From Pelosinus sp. (lineage in GTDB: Bacteria > Bacillota > Negativicutes > Propionisporales > Propionisporaceae), in the NCBI GenBank assembly GCA_021372375.1, contig JAJFUN010000017.1, positions 24,225 to 88,224 on the forward strand: 64,000 nt of DNA, written 5' to 3'. Position 1 is the first letter of the stretch, and each line of letters opens with the position of its first letter. The translations under genes and the position numbers were made by a program. The notes under the pieces were generated by a model that worked only from the letters and a program-made list of their open reading frames with translations, was not told the DNA's origin and ran no database searches. Shown piece by piece: positions 8,765 to 16,773 of the stretch.

Positions 8765-10357
8765 ATGAAGAAAAAGCTATTGTTTTTCCTGCTGGCGGTT
8801 TTATCGCTGACAATTGTCCTAGCAGGCTGCAGCAGTAAAAAAAGTACGGAGCAGGTCTTTCGCTATGCCTTAGAAGCAGAACCCGCGACCCTGGATCCGG
8901 CAAAATCGACGGGTATTCCAGAATCATTGGTGGAACTGCAGATTTTCGAAGGACTCACCAGACTTGATGATAAGGATCAGCCGGCGCCAGGCGTTGCCGA
9001 AAAGTGGGACGTATCGCCTGACGGCCTTGTTTATACTTTTCATTTGCGCGCTGATGCCAAATGGTCAAATGGCGACCCAGTAACCGCCAAAGACTTTGAA
9101 TTTGCCTGGAAACGAGCGTTATCACCGGCAGAAGCTACCGAAAATGCTTATATGCTATTTCCGCTAAAAAACGCCGAAGCCTATAACAAAAAAGCCGTCT
9201 CAGCTGAGGAAGTCGGCGTCAAAGCAATAAATGATACTACACTTGAAGTTATGCTCGAAAAACCAACTGCTTATTTTTTGAGTCTGACTGCCTTCCATGC
9301 TTTTTATCCGCTGCCGGAAAAAGTCGTAACCGCAAGTCCTGACAAATGGGCCAGCGAAGTCCGCACCCTGATTGGCAACGGTCCCTTTAAGCTTAGCCTA
9401 TGGGAACATAACAACAAAATGGAGTTTGCCAAAAACGAAAACTACTGGGATAAAGGTGCGGTCAAACTTACCAAAATGGAATGGCCTGTCAGCGATTCAC
9501 AGACAACCCGTTTAACTCTCATCGAAAACGACCAGGCTGATATGATGGTGGAACCGCCTACGCCTGATCACGACCGTTTAACCAAAGAAGGCCTCTTAAA
9601 AATCGCCCCATACCTTGGTGAATACTACTATGTATTTAATACCACCAAGGCCCCGTTTGACAATCCGAAAGTACGCAAAGCCTTTTCGATGGCAATTAAC
9701 CGTGACCCGCTTGTAACAAATGTAATTAAAGGCGGCAAAAAACCGGCCTATGCCTGGGTAGCACCGGGACTATTAGACCCGGCTACCAATAAAGATTTCC
9801 GCGAGGAAGGCGGCAATCTAGTCGCAGAAGATTTAGCCGAAGCCAAAAAGCTGCTGGCTGAAGCAGGCTATCCTGACGGACGGGGCCTGCCGCCTGTCAC
9901 CATACTTTTCAGCACCAGTGAACTCCATAAATCAATTGCCGAAGGCATCCAGGAAATGTGGAAGAAGAACCTTGGCGTAAATGTAGACTTAACCAATCAG
10001 GAATCCAAGGTATTTTTGGCCACCAGAACCGCCGGCGCTTTCCAAATAGCCCGTGCCTCCTGGATTGGCGACTACGCTGATCCCATGACCTTTATGGATG
10101 TATTTACCGATCCGACTAATGATGCCAAATACAATAATCCGGCTTACAATAAACTAGTAGAACAAGCTAAAAACACCAACGATCAAAAAATCCGCTTTGA
10201 TGCCATGCATAATGCCGAAAAAATGCTCATGGATGACGCGGTAGTTATCCCAATCTACTATACCACTCAGCCGTATATTGCTAAGCCTTATGTCAAGGGT
10301 TATTTTTGGTCAATTCTGGGGCTTGCTGATTTTAAGACAGCTTATATTGAAAAATAG
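8765..10357 (+). CDS. Oligopeptide-binding lipoprotein (SBP family 5, OppA/MppA-like)
   Basis: 530 residues. A signal peptide ends in the lipobox LAGC (Cys22), giving a membrane-anchored binding protein. The mature part is a family 5 extracellular solute-binding protein (YALEAEPATLDPAKSTG, then LTRLDDKDQPAPGVAEKW, and VRKAFSMAINRD near 320). Members bind oligopeptides, dipeptides or murein peptides (MppA). No permease or ATPase genes are adjacent, so it must use a transporter encoded elsewhere. The GGAGG site overlaps the end of the preceding hydrolase gene. It is followed by a perfect 16-bp hairpin and then by an LD-carboxypeptidase gene. Confidence 0.93.
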   Translation: MKKKLLFFLLAVLSLTIVLAGCSSKKSTEQVFRYALEAEPATLDPAKSTGIPESLVELQIFEGLTRLDDKDQPAPGVAEKWDVSPDGLVYTFHLRADAKWSNGDPVTAKDFEFAWKRALSPAEATENAYMLFPLKNAEAYNKKAVSAEEVGVKAINDTTLEVMLEKPTAYFLSLTAFHAFYPLPEKVVTASPDKWASEVRTLIGNGPFKLSLWEHNNKMEFAKNENYWDKGAVKLTKMEWPVSDSQTTRLTLIENDQADMMVEPPTPDHDRLTKEGLLKIAPYLGEYYYVFNTTKAPFDNPKVRKAFSMAINRDPLVTNVIKGGKKPAYAWVAPGLLDPATNKDFREEGGNLVAEDLAEAKKLLAEAGYPDGRGLPPVTILFSTSELHKSIAEGIQEMWKKNLGVNVDLTNQESKVFLATRTAGAFQIARASWIGDYADPMTFMDVFTDPTNDAKYNNPAYNKLVEQAKNTNDQKIRFDAMHNAEKMLMDDAVVIPIYYTTQPYIAKPYVKGYFWSILGLADFKTAYIEK

Positions 10358-10370
10358 CAAACTGTATTAT

Positions 10371-10412
10371 AATAAAGGGATATGCTGATTATTTTTAGCA
10401 TATCCCTTTATT
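10371..10412. terminator. 16-bp perfect hairpin after the peptide-binding protein gene
   Basis: 10371-10386 pairs perfectly with 10397-10412 around a T-rich loop. The 3' side ends in TTTATTAATG, a weak T tract, so part of transcription could continue into ldcA, whose ribosome site begins about 8 bases later. Confidence 0.75.
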
Positions 10413-10436
10413 AATGTAGTGTAAGGAGGCCCCTTT

Positions 10437-11372
10437 ATGAATATAATAAAACCCAAACGGCTCTGTCCAGGCCATACCCTCGGCATAATTGCTCCGGCGA
10501 GTCCCGGTGACAAAGGTGCGGCTGAAGCAGGCATGGCCTTTTTAGAAACCCAAGGGTTTACCATTAAATTAGGCAAAAGTGTTTTTGATGCATGGGGTGA
10601 CTTGGCAGGGCCTGATCTACTGCGGGCTGAAGATATCAACACCATGTTTGCCGATCCCCAAATTGATGGAATTATCTGCCTCAGGGGCGGTTATGGCACC
10701 ATGCGGCTCTTAAACCTTCTCGATTATGCCCTCATCAAAAAAAATCCCAAGGTATTTGTCGGCTATAGCGATATTACTGCCCTGCACCTTAGCATTAATC
10801 AGCGCACAGGTCTAGCTACCTTTCATGGACCTATGACTGCCTCTGACTTTGGTAAAAATCCGCCTGACTATACTTGGAACGCTTTTCGCCGCGCAGTCAC
10901 AGCGCCAGAGCCTTTAGGACTAATTGCTAATCCTCCGGATACTCCGTCTCCTATTGTCATTACACCAGGCGAGGCAGCAGGAACTTTAACCGGCGGTAAT
11001 CTCAGCCTGATTGCTGCCACTTTAGGCACGCCCTATGAGATTGATACTCGCGGCAAGCTTCTTTTTCTCGAAGATGTCGGCGAAGCGCCGTACCGTATTG
11101 ACCGTATGCTAACCCAGCTGACTTTAGCCGGAAAGCTGGCTGATGCTGCCGGCATTGTGCTGGATGTGTTTGCCGGCTGCCAGGAAGAAGCTGACTCAAC
11201 GAGTTTTTCGGTCGAAGAAGTGCTGTATGACAGGCTAGGTCATTTACAAAAGCCGGTACTTTATAAGCTCTACTTTGGTCATACGCCCCTTAAGGCTACT
11301 TTACCGATAGGCGTTAGGGCCACATTAAACAATGAAGGCTTGTCTATTTTAGAAGCAGCTGTAACAGAGTAA
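10437..11372 (+). CDS. ldcA: LD-carboxypeptidase (peptidase family S66)
   Basis: 311 residues, the normal length for S66 enzymes, which remove the terminal D-Ala from murein tetrapeptides. The nucleophile Ser111 lies in FVGYSDIT, the catalytic Glu212 in LFLEDVGE and His282 in YFGHTPLKATLPIG. These are the three positions of the family's Ser-Glu-His triad. There is no signal peptide, so it is cytoplasmic and fits murein recycling. ATG at 10437 after AAGGAGG. It follows the hydrolase and peptide-binding protein genes on the same strand. Confidence 0.94.
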   Translation: MNIIKPKRLCPGHTLGIIAPASPGDKGAAEAGMAFLETQGFTIKLGKSVFDAWGDLAGPDLLRAEDINTMFADPQIDGIICLRGGYGTMRLLNLLDYALIKKNPKVFVGYSDITALHLSINQRTGLATFHGPMTASDFGKNPPDYTWNAFRRAVTAPEPLGLIANPPDTPSPIVITPGEAAGTLTGGNLSLIAATLGTPYEIDTRGKLLFLEDVGEAPYRIDRMLTQLTLAGKLADAAGIVLDVFAGCQEEADSTSFSVEEVLYDRLGHLQKPVLYKLYFGHTPLKATLPIGVRATLNNEGLSILEAAVTE

Positions 11373-11508
11373 ATCAACACCAAAAACCGTTCTTAATTAT
11401 TCCAATCACCTTTGGATTTTAGTAAAGTTCAGCGTATCCTCTATAATCGGAGCGCCAGACTATCGTGAAATTAAATGTATTTTAAAATGGACTTTGGACT
11501 TCATCCCA

Positions 11509-11634
11509 TGCCGCCCTTGCCAAAGGGAGGTGGCGCCGCAGCGCCGGAGGGATTTGTCTCCGGTTTTGTTCGTTTCTTCTGTATTGCCCGTTTCTCAATC
11601 CCCCTGTCACTGCGGTGACATCCCCCTTTAGCAA
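11509..11634. repeat. Palindromic intergenic element, copy 2 (diverged)
   Basis: The left arm beginning CTTGCCAAAGGGAGGTGGCG and the reverse complement of the right arm (CTTGCTAAAGGGGGATGTCA) align over about 38 bases with about ten differences. The core GGGAGGTGGCG..GCCGGAGGGA links it to the element family at 6.6 and 13.1 kb. Confidence 0.65.
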
Positions 11635-11701
11635 GCAATGTCAAATATCTATGGTGGTAATTAACGTAATATTGCTGATGTTGATAAATAGTTGTTTATG
11701 T

Positions 11702-11792
11702 GTAGGGTAATTCACGAATTACCCCTATTAGCAGAGACGTACAAATAGAGGTTGTCTCCAGCTGGCAATGGCAATTCGTGAATTGCCCCTAC
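11702..11792. repeat. MITE-like element with 22-bp terminal inverted repeats
   Basis: The ends 11702-11723 and 11770-11792 are inverted copies (GTAGGGTAATTCACGAATT against GTAGGGGCAATTCACGAATT). Each end is itself palindromic around AATTCACGAATT. The centre of about 46 bases has no coding potential. Confidence 0.6.
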
Positions 11793-11868
11793 GATTTAAA
11801 TACAATTAAATACTATAAGCAAAAGCACTGTACTTTATTAGTAATTTATTGCAAGCCTGATGACATTG

Positions 11869-11891
11869 GGCAGGAGCCTGGCGCTCCTGCC
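11869..11891 (+). other. GC-rich hairpin in the leader of the M20 amidohydrolase gene
   Basis: GGCAGGAGC pairs perfectly with GCTCCTGCC around a 5-base loop, about 60 bases upstream of the start. There is no T run. It may end upstream transcripts or stabilise the leader. Confidence 0.45.
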
Positions 11892-11953
11892 ATAGATGCA
11901 TGGTGCTAGCCAGAGTAGCAAGCGTAAGGCAAAATATAAAGAGAGGTATAGAA

Positions 11954-13072
11954 ATGGATAAAAGTTTACTTAAACAAAGAGTTATCAATATTGTAGACAA
12001 AATGGCGCCAGAACTTATTGAAACCAGCCTATTTTTGCATCAAAATCCGGAGCTTGGCGGCCACGAGTATAAAGCTGCCGCATATCTCCAGGCAGCTGCC
12101 GCGCGCCGGGGCTTTTCAGTACAGGCAAATATCAGCGGCTACGAAACAGCCTTTATTAGTCAAAAAGGAACGGCTGGCCCCAAGATTGCCTTTCTAGCCG
12201 AATATGATGCTCTGCCAGAGCTTGGGCACGCCTGCGGCCACAACCTTATTGCCGCTATGAGCTGGGGAGCAGCAGCCGCCTTTACTGAAGTCACCGGAGA
12301 AATGGCTACCGCCTATTTTATTGGCTGTCCGGCGGAAGAAACCACGGGCGCCAAAGTAAGCATGGCCGCTGACGGCGTGTTTGATCATTTAACTGCCGCC
12401 CTCATTATTCATCCGGATGATACCAATTATCTTGGCGGCAGTTCTTACGCCTCACATCCCCTTGCAGTAACCTTTCAGGGCTGCCCTGCGCATGTGGCCA
12501 GCCGCAGCGACAAGGGCGTCAATGCCCTTGATGCGCTGGTTATGTTTTATCAGGGTCTTAAGCCGCTAAAACAAACCTTTACGGAAGAAACTATTTTAGC
12601 CGGCATTATTACCAAAGGCGGCGTAGCGCCAAATATTGTTCCTGGGGAAGCTGAGGCCAAATTTACCATTCGTGCTTTGTCGGCACATTACCTCGAAAAT
12701 ACGGTATTACCTGCGGTAAAGCGCCTGGCCGACGGCATTGCCCTGGCTACAAATACTACTGTGACAACAAGGCATTATGAACCGCTGTATAAAGAGCTAT
12801 TAAACGATGCCACACTTATGCATTATTTTGCGGAAAATATGACAGCACTTGGTGAAAAAGTAGTATATCATAGCACTGACTATACCAGCGGCTCTACTGA
12901 TGTCGGCAATGTTAGCCACTGCGTACCAACCATCCATCCTGATATTTCTATCGGCTTGAGTCTTGAGGCCCATACCCCGCAATTCGCGCTGGCCGCTGGC
13001 TCAGAATATGCCCAGCAGCGCCTCTTAATCGGCGCAAAGGCCATGGCGATGACAGCCATTGATTTACTTTAG
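11954..13072 (+). CDS. M20 family amidohydrolase (AbgB/IAA-amino-acid hydrolase-like)
   Basis: A 372-residue zinc amidohydrolase. Metal-ligand motifs of clan MH are present: ACGHNLIAA, then CPAEE with the general base Glu, and STDVGNVSH near 330, characteristic of the M20D/AbgB type that cleaves N-acyl amino acids or aminobenzoyl-glutamate. I start at ATG 11954, which has GAGAGG 7 bases upstream; an in-frame ATG at 11900 has no ribosome site. There is no signal peptide. The position after the murein-peptide group suggests amino-acid or peptide salvage, but the substrate is not determined. Confidence 0.9.
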   Translation: MDKSLLKQRVINIVDKMAPELIETSLFLHQNPELGGHEYKAAAYLQAAAARRGFSVQANISGYETAFISQKGTAGPKIAFLAEYDALPELGHACGHNLIAAMSWGAAAAFTEVTGEMATAYFIGCPAEETTGAKVSMAADGVFDHLTAALIIHPDDTNYLGGSSYASHPLAVTFQGCPAHVASRSDKGVNALDALVMFYQGLKPLKQTFTEETILAGIITKGGVAPNIVPGEAEAKFTIRALSAHYLENTVLPAVKRLADGIALATNTTVTTRHYEPLYKELLNDATLMHYFAENMTALGEKVVYHSTDYTSGSTDVGNVSHCVPTIHPDISIGLSLEAHTPQFALAAGSEYAQQRLLIGAKAMAMTAIDLL

Positions 13073-13121
13073 TAAAGCGGTCTGTTGAAACTTAAGACCA
13101 AAAAAGGGGGTATTTGCCTTT

Positions 13122-13227
13122 GTTTCCCTCAAGAGAGGGGTGCCCGTTAGGGCGGGGTGTGTTGCCTCCATTTTTCCGCAAAAGAACACACCCCGTCGCT
13201 TCGCGCCACCCCTCTCCAGAGGGAAAC
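13122..13227. repeat. Palindromic intergenic element, copy 3 (full length, 106 bp)
   Basis: Outer arms GTTTCCCTC and GAGGGAAAC, next GAGAGGGGTGCCC against the CCACCCCTCTC side, and inner GGCGGGGTGTGTTG pairing with AACACACCCCG. The whole can fold into one long interrupted hairpin. It is nearly the same sequence as copy 4 at 21.7 kb. Confidence 0.85.
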
Positions 13228-13243
13228 TTTTAAAACCTCAATG

Positions 13244-13291
13244 CATAAAAAGCAAGGTACAGCCCCACTAAGTAGGACTGTACCTTGCTTT
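13244..13291 (-). terminator. Terminator after the 129-aa conserved protein gene
   Basis: AAAGCAAGGTACAG (13249-13262) pairs perfectly with 13278-13291. On the minus strand it is followed by TTTTT. It starts 13 bases past the stop of the gene ending at 13304. Confidence 0.9.
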
Positions 13292-13303
13292 AATTGCCGT
13301 ATA

Positions 13304-13696
13304 TTATGATACTAATTTTTCTGCGAATACTTTTTTGAGATAGCTAGAAATTTTATTGATAAAGCCTTCTTCATTATTGGTAAGCTGATAAAACTGAAAG
13401 CGGACATAATTACTGGTATCGTTCCTCCAGATATTTCCTCCCAATTTATTAAACCCATCTACTATGCCAAGTGCCTGCAAATGCCGTCTAGGGAATCTGA
13501 GTTCCACATACTTTCCTGCATCACAGCGAATCGATGCAAACGCATATTTTCTGTAAGAAGGATCTTTTAAATGGACTTCCATTGTTTCTACGTAGTTTTT
13601 ATCAACTATATCCAAATTTGCCTGCTGCATTGCCTGGCTGATTTTTAAATAAACCGCCCGCAATTGTGTACTTTCCAATCCAGCAACTAGTCGCAC
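13304..13696 (-). CDS. Conserved protein of unknown function (130 aa)
   Basis: Not recognised. It starts at GTG 13696 with GGGAGG 8 bases upstream. The sequence is soluble and mixed alpha/beta: an N-terminal helix (ESTQLRAVYLKISQAMQQA), a central stretch VHLKDPSYRKYAFASIRCD and a basic VELRFPRRHLQALG, ending in a helix. There is no signal peptide or membrane segment. It stands alone with its own terminator and is flanked by repeat elements on both sides. The strong start, terminator and typical composition support a real gene. Confidence 0.7.
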   Translation of the reverse strand: MRLVAGLESTQLRAVYLKISQAMQQANLDIVDKNYVETMEVHLKDPSYRKYAFASIRCDAGKYVELRFPRRHLQALGIVDGFNKLGGNIWRNDTSNYVRFQFYQLTNNEEGFINKISSYLKKVFAEKLVS

Positions 13697-14007
13697 CTTA
13701 CATACCTCCCTAGTTTATACTGTTCCATCCCCTGCGCAGCACAATTACAAACGCAGGTTAGCAGCAATTCATGCATTAAATTTTGGCCTACTTGAATATT
13801 TAGCCTTTTACCTCAAAAAATCCTGCAAGCAATTTGATTGTTTACAAGAATTTTTCCTATTCTTAATAATTATCGTAAAAATGTAAAGTAAACTTAAATA
13901 TAAACAGACAATCAGTTTCTGGTTATGGGCCATGGACTCTTAAAATCGAGAGGGTTCCTACCCCATGCTCATAACTCATAGTCCATAACCCATAGCCCCG
14001 CGCACAT
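13697..14007. other. Intergenic region with ATGG/CCAT-rich imperfect palindrome
   Basis: No gene was seen. The right part (13921-13997) contains GGTTATGGGCCATGGACT and, inverted, AGTCCATAACCCATAGCC, with CATAACTCATA between. Low-complexity palindromes of this type often occur as dispersed copies. The left part is AT-rich and could hold the promoter of the 13304-13696 gene. Confidence 0.55.
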
Positions 14008-14658
14008 TTAATCTCGCACAAACATATCTGGAAACTGCTCTACAATGCCTGCGGTCAAAGCATCAGCCATATCTAAAGCCTGCTGTTCTATCTCATCATA
14101 GATAGCAATATCGCGGGCAAATCTGCCTGATAATCTGGCTACTGCCTCGTCTTTGGTCAAGACCAAATGCTCATGCAGCATAGTTTTCAGTTCTTCTTCA
14201 GACCAGTTAGCATTAATGCTGCTTAAGAAAGCCGCTATTTCATCAGCGTTTTTATACCAATCGGCCTCTATTCTAGCTGCTGCCCTGCTGTCGCCCGCCT
14301 TGGCTGCTTTTACAAGCTCACTGGCAATTACTAAATGAGCCTTCAGCAATGCCGCAAACTCCCGAGCCTTTTCATCACCATAAAAGTGTCTAAACAGAAC
14401 CTCAAAATCCTTGGGATTACGCAGCAGGCGCTTGACGGTAAAATCCAAATCAGGTAAACAATGCGCAATACTGATAATAGTCATCCGGGTCCAGGCAACA
14501 TGCTGCTCCCAGAGTATACGCATCGAGTTCATTAAGCCAACTTCTCTTTGGGTAAACAAATTGGCCTTTCGCTCATCTAGCTCAGATTCTTCACTTGTAG
14601 CCTCCGCATCAGGCCATTCCCAATCAGCCTCATTTTCCCAGTAATTTTTCTTCAACAT
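14008..14658 (-). CDS. Conserved helical protein of unknown function (216 aa)
   Basis: Start chosen at ATG 14658, which follows GGAGGGGG by 5 bases; an upstream in-frame start at 14733 has no such site. The 216-residue product is almost all alpha-helical. After an acidic N-terminus (about 1-35) comes LMNSMRILWEQHVAWTRMTI, then PDLDFTVKRLLRNPKDF, HLVIASELVKAAKAGD, DWYKNADEIAAFL and HLVLTKDEAVARL. The repeated His/Glu/Asp in helices resembles a four-helix bundle that could bind metal, but this is inference. I recognise the pattern as a recurring Firmicute family with no assigned function. Confidence 0.78.
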   Translation of the reverse strand: MLKKNYWENEADWEWPDAEATSEESELDERKANLFTQREVGLMNSMRILWEQHVAWTRMTIISIAHCLPDLDFTVKRLLRNPKDFEVLFRHFYGDEKAREFAALLKAHLVIASELVKAAKAGDSRAAARIEADWYKNADEIAAFLSSINANWSEEELKTMLHEHLVLTKDEAVARLSGRFARDIAIYDEIEQQALDMADALTAGIVEQFPDMFVRD

Positions 14659-14797
14659 AACCGCCCCCTCCGCTCCTTGGTTTGTTACATAATATGCGTC
14701 AACCACAAAATAAGTAACGGAAAAAAGCGCCACTTGTGTAATGTTTTATGATATTATGATACCATATACATAATAGTTACTAAGGTGGTTGAAAATA

Positions 14798-15601
14798 ATG
14801 ATTGAACTAAACTTTCCTGCTGCTAATCCCGCGCCGTCAGCAGCCTGCTGTTTTCTATTTCAAGGCGATGAGCTGCTCCTGAAAGAAGACTCTGAGCAAA
14901 ATATTATTCCTTTGATGCAGGATATTAAAAAACTCCCAAGTCCGCTAGTGCACTTTCAATATATTGGCACACTTAATCAAACAGCCTGTTATACCGGCAG
15001 TATCGAAGCCCCTAGGCTGCCAGCCGGATATACTCCGAAAAAGCTGCGCCCGCTTTACAGTGAGCTCTCCGAGGATCTTTTTGGTATGGCGCTTAGAGCT
15101 TATCATCTGCTCACCTGGCTGAAAAACAATCAGTTTTGCGGCTGCTGTGGTACAAAAATGGCAACGCTGTCAGAAGAACTTGCGCAAAAGTGTCCTAGCT
15201 GCGGTCATATTGCCTATCCCAAAATTTCACCTGCAATAATTGTCGCCATTACCAAAGAAGACAAGATTCTTTTGGCGCGCTCTAATCGATTTCCGCCAGG
15301 ACGGTACAGCGTCATTGCCGGCTTTGTCGAAGCCGGTGAAAATCTCGAACAAGGCGTAATACGGGAAATTAAGGAAGAGGTTGGCATTCAGGCCAAAAAC
15401 ATTCGTTATTTCAGCAGCCAGCCCTGGCCTTATCCAGATTCCCTAATGATTGGCTTTACTGCTGAGTGGGCAGGCGGCGAGATAACAATTGACAACAAAG
15501 AAATTGTCGCTGCCGATTGGTTTACTGCTAATACCTTACCGGATATTCCAGGTCAGGGAAGTCTCGGCAGAAAGTTAATTGATTGGTATCTTAAAAAATA
15601 G
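14798..15601 (+). CDS. nudC: NAD+ diphosphatase / NADH pyrophosphatase NudC
   Basis: 267 residues from ATG 14798, preceded by AAGGTGG at 9-base spacing (an earlier TTG abuts that site). A zinc ribbon (CGCCGTKM ... CPSCGH, about 113-135) is followed by a Nudix domain with a complete box GFVEAGENLEQGV..REIKEEVG. The NudC signature SQPWPYPDS follows. The enzyme hydrolyses NADH to NMNH and AMP, and family members can remove NAD caps from RNA. It is a single gene on the plus strand, divergent from the helical unknown. Confidence 0.96.
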   Translation: MIELNFPAANPAPSAACCFLFQGDELLLKEDSEQNIIPLMQDIKKLPSPLVHFQYIGTLNQTACYTGSIEAPRLPAGYTPKKLRPLYSELSEDLFGMALRAYHLLTWLKNNQFCGCCGTKMATLSEELAQKCPSCGHIAYPKISPAIIVAITKEDKILLARSNRFPPGRYSVIAGFVEAGENLEQGVIREIKEEVGIQAKNIRYFSSQPWPYPDSLMIGFTAEWAGGEITIDNKEIVAADWFTANTLPDIPGQGSLGRKLIDWYLKK

Positions 15602-15700
15602 CGCACAAACAATGATTGACAGGCATGATGAACAGTATTTTTACAAACAATATTTATGCAGTATGTTTCATTAATTTTTACAATTTAAGGAGGGGATTCA

Positions 15701-16123
15701 ATGACGAAATACTATGAAAATGGTGTCTTCATATACCCTTCGACCCTGGATACTTGTCATATCACGTACACCGGCCTTTTAAAACAGTGTGGCGCCACCG
15801 CAGTTTATGCCCATGTCGGACAAGGCTGCCAGTGGAAAAACACACAAGATTATCAAATGGAGCAAACCGCGCAAGGCTTTGAACTCTCGCTGCCCCTGCC
15901 AGAAAATGTTGACCGCATAAATTTATGTTTTAAAGACTCCGCAGGCAATTGGGACAACAATACCGGAGCCAATTATTCCTTCTTGATTTCGACTTCAGCC
16001 GAAAATAGCTCAATGGAAGTTGCTGAAGAATTTAGCCCCTGGGATAATCTAAAGACCCAATGCCAAAACAATGTTACCGCCTGTAAAACAGCACTCTGCC
16101 GTTGGTTTGGCACTGAAGACTGA
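15701..16123 (+). CDS. Small starch-binding-type (CBM25-like) carbohydrate-binding protein
   Basis: 140 residues, ATG after AAGGAGGGG. The core (about 20-105) resembles family 25 carbohydrate-binding modules: YAHVGQGCQWKNTQDYQM, then INLCFKDSAGNWDNNTGANY, with conserved Trp and Asn. There is no catalytic domain and no signal peptide. A Cys-containing tail (CQNNVTACKTALCRWFG) follows. Stand-alone modules of this kind may bind glycogen or other alpha-glucans in the cytoplasm; that is inference. A strong terminator follows. Confidence 0.75.
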   Translation: MTKYYENGVFIYPSTLDTCHITYTGLLKQCGATAVYAHVGQGCQWKNTQDYQMEQTAQGFELSLPLPENVDRINLCFKDSAGNWDNNTGANYSFLISTSAENSSMEVAEEFSPWDNLKTQCQNNVTACKTALCRWFGTED

Positions 16124-16131
16124 GCAATAGA

Positions 16132-16171
16132 AAAAAGGTTCTGCCAAGAAAATACTGGCAGAACCTTTTTA
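16132..16171. terminator. Bidirectional terminator between CBM and GerMN genes
   Basis: AAAAAGGTTCTGCCA pairs with TGGCAGAACCTTTTT (16156-16170), with A/T runs on both sides, between convergent genes. Confidence 0.92.
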
Positions 16172-16179
16172 TCTTAAGA

Positions 16180-16773
16180 TTACTTCTTTATAATCTTGTC
16201 CATACGCGCAAAAGGTTCACTTACATCCAAATGACCGCTTAGCGTTGCTACCTTTTTATCATTTACCAGAATTTGTACCTTTTGAATCTCAGGAAACTCG
16301 GTCAGCGTGTTGACAATTGCCCCCACCAATAGAAGTTCACCTGTCGAGCCGCTAACCTTTTGCAGCTTATCATTAAAGTTTACATAAGCAATATGGTCGT
16401 TTATTGTAATACCTAAAACCTCAGTACCTGCCGGTACTACTGAAATAAGCCCAGGACTTTTAGGCCCGGCAATTAAGAGACTCACGGCCGTCTGTGCCGG
16501 ATGCTCATCAAAAGGCACTATATGGTTTTCAGAAATTAAATGTAATGCGTCTTTATCGGCTTGATACGTTGTGAGCGGCATTGTCTTTGCCTGTTGTCCG
16601 CTCGGCATAGCAGTTGGCGCATTTTTATCTGCTTTTACACCTGCTGGCTGATTAACAGCTCCATTAGGCGGCGCCGCTTCCTTCTCTGGCATAGCTGCAT
16701 TTCCAGCACAGCCGGCCAGCAAAACCATACCGGTAAAAACTAAAAGCCAACAGAAAACCTTTTTCGCCCGCAT
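16180..16773 (-). CDS. GerMN-domain lipoprotein
   Basis: 197 residues from ATG 16773, which has GGAGGG 8 bases upstream (a GTG one codon earlier is also possible). The signal peptide ends in the lipobox LLAGC (Cys22 with this start). A Pro/Ala/Lys-rich linker (about 25-70) precedes a GerMN domain (about 85-190: VSLLIAGPKSP, ITINDHIAYVNFNDKL). GerMN domains occur in the spore germination protein GerM and other envelope proteins. It overlaps the stop of the upstream amidase gene by one base, so the two form a translationally coupled cell-wall pair. Confidence 0.9.
   Translation of the reverse strand: MRAKKVFCWLLVFTGMVLLAGCAGNAAMPEKEAAPPNGAVNQPAGVKADKNAPTAMPSGQQAKTMPLTTYQADKDALHLISENHIVPFDEHPAQTAVSLLIAGPKSPGLISVVPAGTEVLGITINDHIAYVNFNDKLQKVSGSTGELLLVGAIVNTLTEFPEIQKVQILVNDKKVATLSGHLDVSEPFARMDKIIKK

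Larger units (their letters stand above)
11373..11953. other. 581-bp intergenic region with two repeat elements and a hairpin
   Basis: No coding sequence was recognised. The region holds a long imperfect inverted repeat (11516-11632), a MITE-like element (11702-11792) and a GC-rich hairpin (11869-11891) just upstream of the amidohydrolase gene. Confidence 0.7.
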
